Positions 58,500 to 64,000 of a stretch of DNA of 64,000 nucleotides are shown in pieces. The translations under genes were made by a program, and so were the position numbers. The stretch spans positions 28,173,426-28,237,425 of the forward strand of contig OZ022256.1 of assembly GCA_963978905.1 (NCBI GenBank), read 5' to 3'. The notes beneath the pieces are model-generated. The model worked only from the letters and a program-made list of their open reading frames with translations. It did not search any database and was not told the origin of the DNA. Within the stretch, counting starts at the first letter, position 1. Each line of letters begins with the position of its first letter. Source of the stretch: Trichostrongylus colubriformis. Lineage: Eukaryota > Nematoda > Chromadorea > Rhabditida > Trichostrongylidae.

Positions 58500-60900
58500 A
58501 AGAAACATACTAGAAAAAACGTCGATATGTGAAAAAATAGATGTACAGAATACCAATTAGAACAAATAAACAAATAAAATAAATTTATAAAAAACAACAT
58601 CGAAAAGACTAGTAATAGGAGTTGTAGATAAGAGTAGACTAGATGCTAAGACTAGAATAGAGAAGACTAGAATAAACAATGTGGAAGAAAAAGTCGAAAG
58701 CTGAATAAAAACGCTTAGAAAAAGTTTTGAATAACCAACTATACCATGAAAGGATGCAAAAATTCAATCAGTAATAGAAAAATTGGATAAAGGAGTGGAT
58801 GAGTTATCAGAAAAGGATTAATAGCAAAAACTGAGAGGAGATTACACAAGGAACAGTAAGGAAAAGTGAAATAGCATAGTAAGGATCGAAAAGATTATGA
58901 AGAAAAATGAGGAACAGGTGTGTAAATAAAATATGAGACACAATAATGACTGAAAGTTATTAACAAAATTGTTGAATGTGTGTCACTGTAAAAACTCACG
59001 TTTGATACTCAGGTACGCTGCCACTAAGCCCTTTTGTGTGCCTGGGGCGCGTTAGCATGTTGTCTGCAATTAGTAACATGATTCGCGCGAATATTATGTG
59101 TGCCAAGTTACACTGTATACTGGGACTTGAAAAAACAGGGTAGGAAAGCTAAATAGTATAAATAATGCTCTACGAGTGAGGGTAGTGCAGCAAAAAACGG
59201 AATTGGGAGTGAACGAAAGATTGCAATTCCAATGAAGTATGATGTGTTAAGTCAAACGTTTCTTCTGTCAAACAAACTAGCAACAAACTTTAAATGTTGT
59301 AATAATTACTGATTAAATTAAGTGTAAAAACCCAAATTCATTCCTATGAATGCATTTAAGGATGTTCTTTCTTTGTATCCATTACATATCCATTACTGTG
59401 TTAGTCATTCCCGTGAGCTTAGCTTCAAATGTATTATTGAAGGAGCAAGTATATGCTATCCTAAGGGTTTCGGTGCAAGTCACTGAAGCTTTGTTGCTGT
59501 TGGAGATGCAAGTATCACACTGAGGGGAAGGATGACTTTGAAGTTGAAATCACAGTTTTATTATAGGATTTGGTGCTAATACTATTATTGTCAAGGTAGT
59601 TGCTGTAAGTTTCAGAAGTACAGGTTTTTTTGTAAACTAAATTATTAAAACTAAAGAAAGTCTTTGTTGATGCCTCTTTCACTGATTATGTATTATTGAC
59701 AAATCATCCATATACTTGTTAGGTATAAATATTTTATTCATTAAACTTGTCCCCTTACATACCTGTTCTGCACAATTGTCCTGTGCGCCAATGCAGGTTG
59801 CATGCGACGCCAATACCGTGCTGCACCGTAGTCGTGAAAATCTTTTTCGAGTAAATCTCAAATAAACGTGAAATAAAGCCGAATAAATCCGACTGCAAAA
59901 ACAGATATACACACAAAAAAACGGAGGCGAGAGAGTGAATTGGACTGAATAAATAACGGTCTCGATTCGCTCAAATACAAAATAATAATAGAAGTCGAGT
60001 TCTTTCCACTCTATACGCACATTGTTGCGGATCCATTTGAGAATCTTAACATGTTAGGTATCGATTGTATTCTACAAATGATTATGGTGATGCTGTGTTG
60101 AAATCCATTGTTGGGTATATGGTTTTTCGGTTCCGTAGTAGTTCCGTGGGACTCTATGTGGGCTGCTATGAGTTGACTCCTAGCTTTCCTTTCATTATTA
60201 GCTTTCGGTCTTTCATTACCTCACATCCATTATTCCATCCATTTATGACGAGCGATAAAGGACCTTTTCTTGGTTTATGTATTGTTTGCAGCTTATTATA
60301 TTTTGTGCATTGATAATTCATGGGTTTATTGCCCGTTTATTCATCGCTTATACTTCAGTCCTTTGTCGTGTGCCTAATTTGGTGCCTTCTTGCTTTCAAT
60401 GTATGCCATCTCACCTTGATCGCCTTGTTCGTCTTTATTACTTTGTTAAGATTCCAGCTACTGTTGTGGTGCCACTACGTACTGTTTTTATAGTCGTTGT
60501 GAAAACGTGATATAAATTTCATGAACTGTCGATTCCCAATTCGATAGTAATAGTTTATTATTATATACATATTAACGGAACAATGAGTGATGTGAAATGA
60601 TGTGAGCATCATATCAAAATACTTACTTCTTATCTGCATCGAAGGGTTAATGGTAGAAATGGGAGAGGAAGAAACATATGGTTAGCCCATGAAAGGGAAG
60701 GGAAGTGGAGGGAAGGGAAAGCTTGTGAAAGGAGCGTTCTATTGCAGTTGTTCCAATACTGGCCGCAATGTGGCCAGAAGTCGAGTAGAACGCAACTAAA
60801 TACCTCTGGAAGCGCAGCAATCGTGGAGTTCTACAAAGCGAGCAACAGAACTTCGTCGCGTGTCCAATATCGAAAAATATGATACAGTAGGTGAGGAATA
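58500..60900. other. AT-rich decayed retroelement sequence
   Basis: About 2.4 kb, AT-rich, with no intact frame. The only clear homology is the RT fragment at 59680-59755. By position it is probably the remains of an older PLE copy lying between the two hammerhead-like loci. Confidence 0.45.
59680..59755 (-). pseudogene. RT motif C fragment of a second PLE copy
   Basis: The minus strand reads SLMNKIFIPNKYMDDLSIIHN and then stops. It aligns with KLMTGKTFIPFRYMDDLLLV of the intact RT at 61.6-64 kb. Both catalytic Asp residues of motif C are kept. Homology ends within a few codons on either side, so this is a short remnant, about 25 codons, of a related RT. Its distance to the hairpin at 58437-58469 (~1.2 kb) resembles the ~1.04 kb between the same motif and hairpin A in the intact copy. 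Confidence 0.75.
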
Positions 60901-60918
60901 TATGTCACATAGTGTTAT

Positions 60919-61001
60919 ATGGTTCGTTTCGCCTCCGACTCAGACGAACCATTGTATGTTGCCAGCCTTTGAGGCTCATCAGTGAGTAAGGCTGGCAACA
61001 T
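60919..61001 (-). ncRNA. Candidate split hammerhead ribozyme in two adjacent hairpins
   Basis: On the minus strand, hairpin A (61001-60956) has a perfect 14-bp stem and an 18-nt loop carrying ACTCA, CUGAUGA and GCCTC. Hairpin B follows after 3 nt (60952-60919): an 8-bp stem, ATGGTTCG with CGAACCAT, whose loop reads UC, TGAGT, CG, GAGGC, GAAA. Across the two loops, ACTCA/TGAGT form stem I, GCCTC/GAGGC form stem II with the usual G10.1-C11.1 pair, and the hairpin B stem plus an A-U pair is stem III. Every invariant core position (CUGAUGA, GAAA, GUC) is present, and cleavage would fall after the C at 60943. Relative to a continuous type III hammerhead, the strand holding stem I, core and stem II has been moved out and presented in its own hairpin. 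It lies ~560 nt 3' of the RT stop, same strand. PLEs are known to carry hammerheads. Activity in this topology is inferred. Confidence 0.6.
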
Positions 61002-61120
61002 CAAATAAATGTGTAAGCGGGTGGTAACCAACATGTTATGAAAAAATGTATGTTAATAGCATACAACATAGGCAAGAAGTATTAAAAGGTTATTATAAAA
61101 AAGGTAAGTTTGCTGTGCTA

Positions 61121-61194
61121 AAAAAAGGTTGATGTAGGTAAAATAGTCTTTTTTGAAAAAGGTTGAGGTAGGTATAATAGTCTTTTTGAAAAAG
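61121..61194. repeat. 33-bp tandem repeat in the PLE 3' region
   Basis: Two and a part copies of a unit reading AAAAAGGTTGAGGTAGGTA then AAATAGTCTTTTT. It lies between the hammerhead candidate and the RT stop. It creates an artificial repetitive open frame on the minus strand and is not a gene. Confidence 0.8.
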
Positions 61195-61560
61195 GCGTGG
61201 GTGCATATGATACTAAGGGAACGCTTTATAAATGGAGCGCATATGTACATTGTCTGCACCCAGGCTTTATTACTGCAGTACTTAAAGTATGGTGAAGAAA
61301 ATAAAAAAGAACCAAGCTTCCCATAATCTTCCTTTCATGTTAGCAATAATCACTGCAAGATAATACTGCTACTTACACACCGCATGCTAAACTTGCAAGA
61401 ACGAAAATAGGGGAAGGTACCACAAGTTAGATGAGGAACTGGAGTAATGTGGAGGATTTAAAAAATAAACTTCCCACTGGGGTCTGACAAAGCGTTACTT
61501 GCCTTCCTTCTTGTTTGGTAATGACTGTTTAGTACTCCATTTAGGAAATTATTAACTTAT

Positions 61561-64000
61561 CTAGCTATTTAGCATATTACTTACTAATTTGGTTATTTTC
61601 CGTGTGTTGTCTGTAAGTCCAAATTTGTAACTGATGTACTTATTATGCATAATACATTTAATGATATGGGTGGTTATGAATTCCAGGCTGTAGTCACTGT
61701 TTATCAAAAACTCTACCATACTTCTTATTTTAGTGGTATATGTATCAAATGTAGAACATGTATTGGCTATTCGTAGTGCTTCTGTATATATAACCGCCCC
61801 TTTATTTTTTAGAGATATGTTACTATTACTATGTGGAAATCTGTTCACTTTGAAATTAAAGTTGTCAGTTTTGTTATATAGCCATGTGAGAACTCTTCCA
61901 TTGTTGATTTCTAATGTTAGGTCGAGATAGTTTGCATAGTGATCGGAAATGTGAGTCTTTTTAAGCTCTAGTTTGTTATCATAAATCCTTCTAAGAATAG
62001 TTTCTACTTCTAGTTCATCAAAATTGTGTACAAGAAGTAAATCATCCATATATCTAAATGGTATGAAAGTCTTACCGGTCATTAATTTAATGGTCTTTGC
62101 GTAATTAAATTCCAAAACTGACAAAGTAAGATCTGCTAATAACGGACTGAAATTGCCACCTTGTGGTACCCCTTCCTTTTGCTTGAAGATATTGTTTCCG
62201 AAAAGGCAGTAGCTGTTATCTAACAAATAGTCCGTTAAATAGAGTAAATCCTCTTTTTTGTAGTATCTATATCCATTTCTTAGCTCTTTGCCATCACTGT
62301 AAAATACATTGAACCCATTAGTGGCGATAAAAGCTTTGTTGGAATTTTTAAAACAGATATTTAGCAGTATTTTCACACTTTCCAATATATGGCTATGTTT
62401 CAAGTTGGTAAACATATCTGTGAAGTCTGCTGTATAAATTTTAATATTTTCGCATCTAATGCTACTTAGATCCTGGCTAATATTAATATTAACTATGGAC
62501 CAGTAAGTTTTGATGGTCCTACTGCGATCTTCAGTAGCTTTTGCATAGTTTTTAAAATGGTTCTTAATGTAAGTGAAGATAACATGTAACTCTTTAGCTA
62601 ACGGTTTAATGCTACTATTAAATGCTCCTGTGATGAATCTAAACTTTATAGGGTTTTTATGTAGTTTAGGGAGGGCATATATATAAGGTAAATCGGCCTC
62701 TATATCAAAAGACAAATTGTTAGCTTGACAGAAAAACTTGTGTTTATTTATGATGCATTCTTTATTTTGTTCTTGTATCAGTTCATATGTATTTTTGGTA
62801 TTTGTATAGTTTAGAATCCTTGTATTTGTTTCATAGTATAAGCCCATTTCCTCCATAAGTGTTAAAAGGTAGTGTTTTTTACAAATAATGCCATAATTAT
62901 TACTAGCTTTATCTAGAGGACAAAAAATAAACATACTTCTGTATTTTTTTACCTGTTCACTTGAAATGTATTCACCTTTACTATCAATATTATCAGCTGT
63001 CAATAGTGGTTTAACTTTACTGTGATAACTGTTATTAATATATTTTATTATAGCTCTTATTTGCTCTTGGTTTAATTTATACCTTTGAATCAAGTATTTA
63101 ATAACTTCATTGGTTAGATCCTCAAATATTTCTTTGACTTCTTTTCTACTGATTCCTTGGTCTAATCTATATTTTGTACCCTTGCTCAATAATTCTTTAA
63201 ATGTTTTTTCTTCTATGATGCTGAGGTCTCCTGTAATTATATGTCCATGGTGCTCATCAATAAATTTTTTATATTTTTCTATCTGACAGATGCAAGTCCT
63301 ACTCAACGTATTTTCAACCTCTTTTATGTCCAGACTTTTTAAAAAGTGGTTATAATTAAATATCTTGCTGGATAACGTGTTTTCATACTTAAACAAAATT
63401 CTTATGGGTACATAATCTTTTTTATTATCATTCTTGCATGCTATCTCCTTAATCAGTGCTGAATTAAATATTTTATTAAATGATATTTTATCAAAAACTC
63501 TACTTTTATAATTTATTGTGATATTATGGTAAATGTTATTTTCTTTTTTGCTCTCTTTATATGTATTAAAATGAAAATGTGCTAATAAACTAAACACAAG
63601 CAACCTGTTTTTATTAGTGATTTCTGTTAAGAAGTCTTCTCTGGTAGAGAGTTTGATAATCTTATCAATTTCAATTCTCCTTAAACTTTTGAGCATTCTG
63701 TAACATTCCATTGGTTCAAGATTCCCTTCCTTTCTGACCAATTCCTGCAGTACCGTATTGTATTCGGTGCTTTTCTTCCTACTTTTGCCTTTGTTGACCC
63801 CTCTGTTATCTCTTTTTTTAGTAATATTTAGCGAAAAGAAGGGGGGATTGTTTTTGAACAGTTGAGTCTTGTTTAAATTAGTGATGTTTCCATATCCTTT
63901 GATGTTGTCATTGAGTCCGAAAGGTAAAGGCGTCATTAGAAGTTTTATCCAAAATAACTCCTTTTCTAAGAGGATGTTTCTATCATTTGTGCTCTCTGAA
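61561..64000 (-). CDS. Penelope-like reverse transcriptase, 5' end outside window
   Basis: An uninterrupted frame ends in TAG at 61561. The first ATG in view is at 63936 (791 codons), but the frame stays open for 21 more codons to the window edge, so the real start lies outside. Residues numbered from that ATG: CPLDKASNNYGIICKKHY (339-356) resembles the PLE upstream block; YALPKLHKNP and FRFITG (420-436) the template-binding region; YTADFTDMFTNL (501-512) motif A with the first catalytic Asp; KEGVPQGGNFSPLLADLTL (587-605) motif B; FRYMDDLLLVHN (627-638) motif C; and RFPHSNSN...KGAVIYTEALRIA (699-724) the PLE-type thumb. There is no C-terminal GIY-YIG nuclease. The visible N-terminus, ELFWIKLLMTPLPFGLND, resembles the end of GIY-YIG domains in permuted PLEs (Naiad/Chlamys type), so a nuclease may lie upstream. 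It would copy element RNA into DNA. No internal stops are seen, so the copy may be young. Confidence 0.9.
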   Translation of the reverse strand, partial: SESTNDRNILLEKELFWIKLLMTPLPFGLNDNIKGYGNITNLNKTQLFKNNPPFFSLNITKKRDNRGVNKGKSRKKSTEYNTVLQELVRKEGNLEPMECYRMLKSLRRIEIDKIIKLSTREDFLTEITNKNRLLVFSLLAHFHFNTYKESKKENNIYHNITINYKSRVFDKISFNKIFNSALIKEIACKNDNKKDYVPIRILFKYENTLSSKIFNYNHFLKSLDIKEVENTLSRTCICQIEKYKKFIDEHHGHIITGDLSIIEEKTFKELLSKGTKYRLDQGISRKEVKEIFEDLTNEVIKYLIQRYKLNQEQIRAIIKYINNSYHSKVKPLLTADNIDSKGEYISSEQVKKYRSMFIFCPLDKASNNYGIICKKHYLLTLMEEMGLYYETNTRILNYTNTKNTYELIQEQNKECIINKHKFFCQANNLSFDIEADLPYIYALPKLHKNPIKFRFITGAFNSSIKPLAKELHVIFTYIKNHFKNYAKATEDRSRTIKTYWSIVNINISQDLSSIRCENIKIYTADFTDMFTNLKHSHILESVKILLNICFKNSNKAFIATNGFNVFYSDGKELRNGYRYYKKEDLLYLTDYLLDNSYCLFGNNIFKQKEGVPQGGNFSPLLADLTLSVLEFNYAKTIKLMTGKTFIPFRYMDDLLLVHNFDELEVETILRRIYDNKLELKKTHISDHYANYLDLTLEINNGRVLTWLYNKTDNFNFKVNRFPHSNSNISLKNKGAVIYTEALRIANTCSTFDTYTTKIRSMVEFLINSDYSLEFITTHIIKCIMHNKYISYKFGLTDNTRKITKLVSNMLNS

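Noticed and set aside
61053..61259. 68-codon minus frame with repeated FFKK/TSTFFKK residues
   Set aside because: It is simply the translation of the 33-bp tandem repeat.
1..64000. CRISPR arrays, bacterial operons or prophage
   Set aside because: No regularly spaced identical repeats with unique spacers and no prokaryotic gene organisation; the sequence is eukaryotic.

Overview
The window looks like a gene-poor stretch of a nematode nuclear genome, probably clade V (hookworm or strongylid-like). Three observations support this: a short-intron gene with TTTAG 3' splice sites and a recognisable TLP-1 (NET-family zinc finger) product; a 22-nt match with three differences to the nematode SL1 leader; and many small inverted-repeat transposons. 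Species-level assignment is not possible from the sequence alone. The rest is mostly non-coding DNA with layered repeats, and almost all short open frames are chance or repeat-derived.

Layout. 1-8.4 kb: no recognisable gene; degenerate repeats, an SL1-like stretch and an inverted-repeat MITE. 8.42-9.70 kb: a complete but dead Tc1/mariner element with matching terminal repeats and TA flanks. 9.7-24.4 kb: more dispersed repeats, including MULE-like MITEs with 9-bp target duplications. 24.44-25.61 kb (+): the only confident cellular gene, a three-exon tlp-1 orthologue of 308 residues, sitting alone in long non-coding flanks. 25.6-58 kb: repeats dominate, including a tRNA-type SINE with a perfect 14-bp target duplication, another SINE split by a mariner-like insertion, a palindrome with 146-bp perfect arms, and several foldback elements. 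One unrecognised coding-like fragment lies at about 32.5-32.9 kb.

58.2-64.0 kb (-): an AT-rich block made of Penelope-like retroelement (PLE) sequence. The reverse transcriptase frame runs off the right edge of the window. What remains of its N-terminus resembles the end of a GIY-YIG domain, so it may be a permuted, Naiad-like PLE. About 560 nt downstream of its stop, on the sense strand, two adjacent hairpins carry in their loops the two halves of a complete hammerhead ribozyme core: one loop has the 3' strand of stem I, CUGAUGA and the 5' strand of stem II; the other has GUC, the 5' strand of stem I, the 3' strand of stem II and GAAA. A second, decayed PLE copy further left keeps a short RT fragment and a version of the first hairpin in which the loop is almost identical but the stem sequence is entirely different. 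This split, loop-presented hammerhead is the most unusual object in the window.

Functionally, tlp-1 would encode a nuclear transcriptional regulator. The retroelement supplies its own RT, and the RNA motif would plausibly process its transcript. Nothing suggests the two interact.
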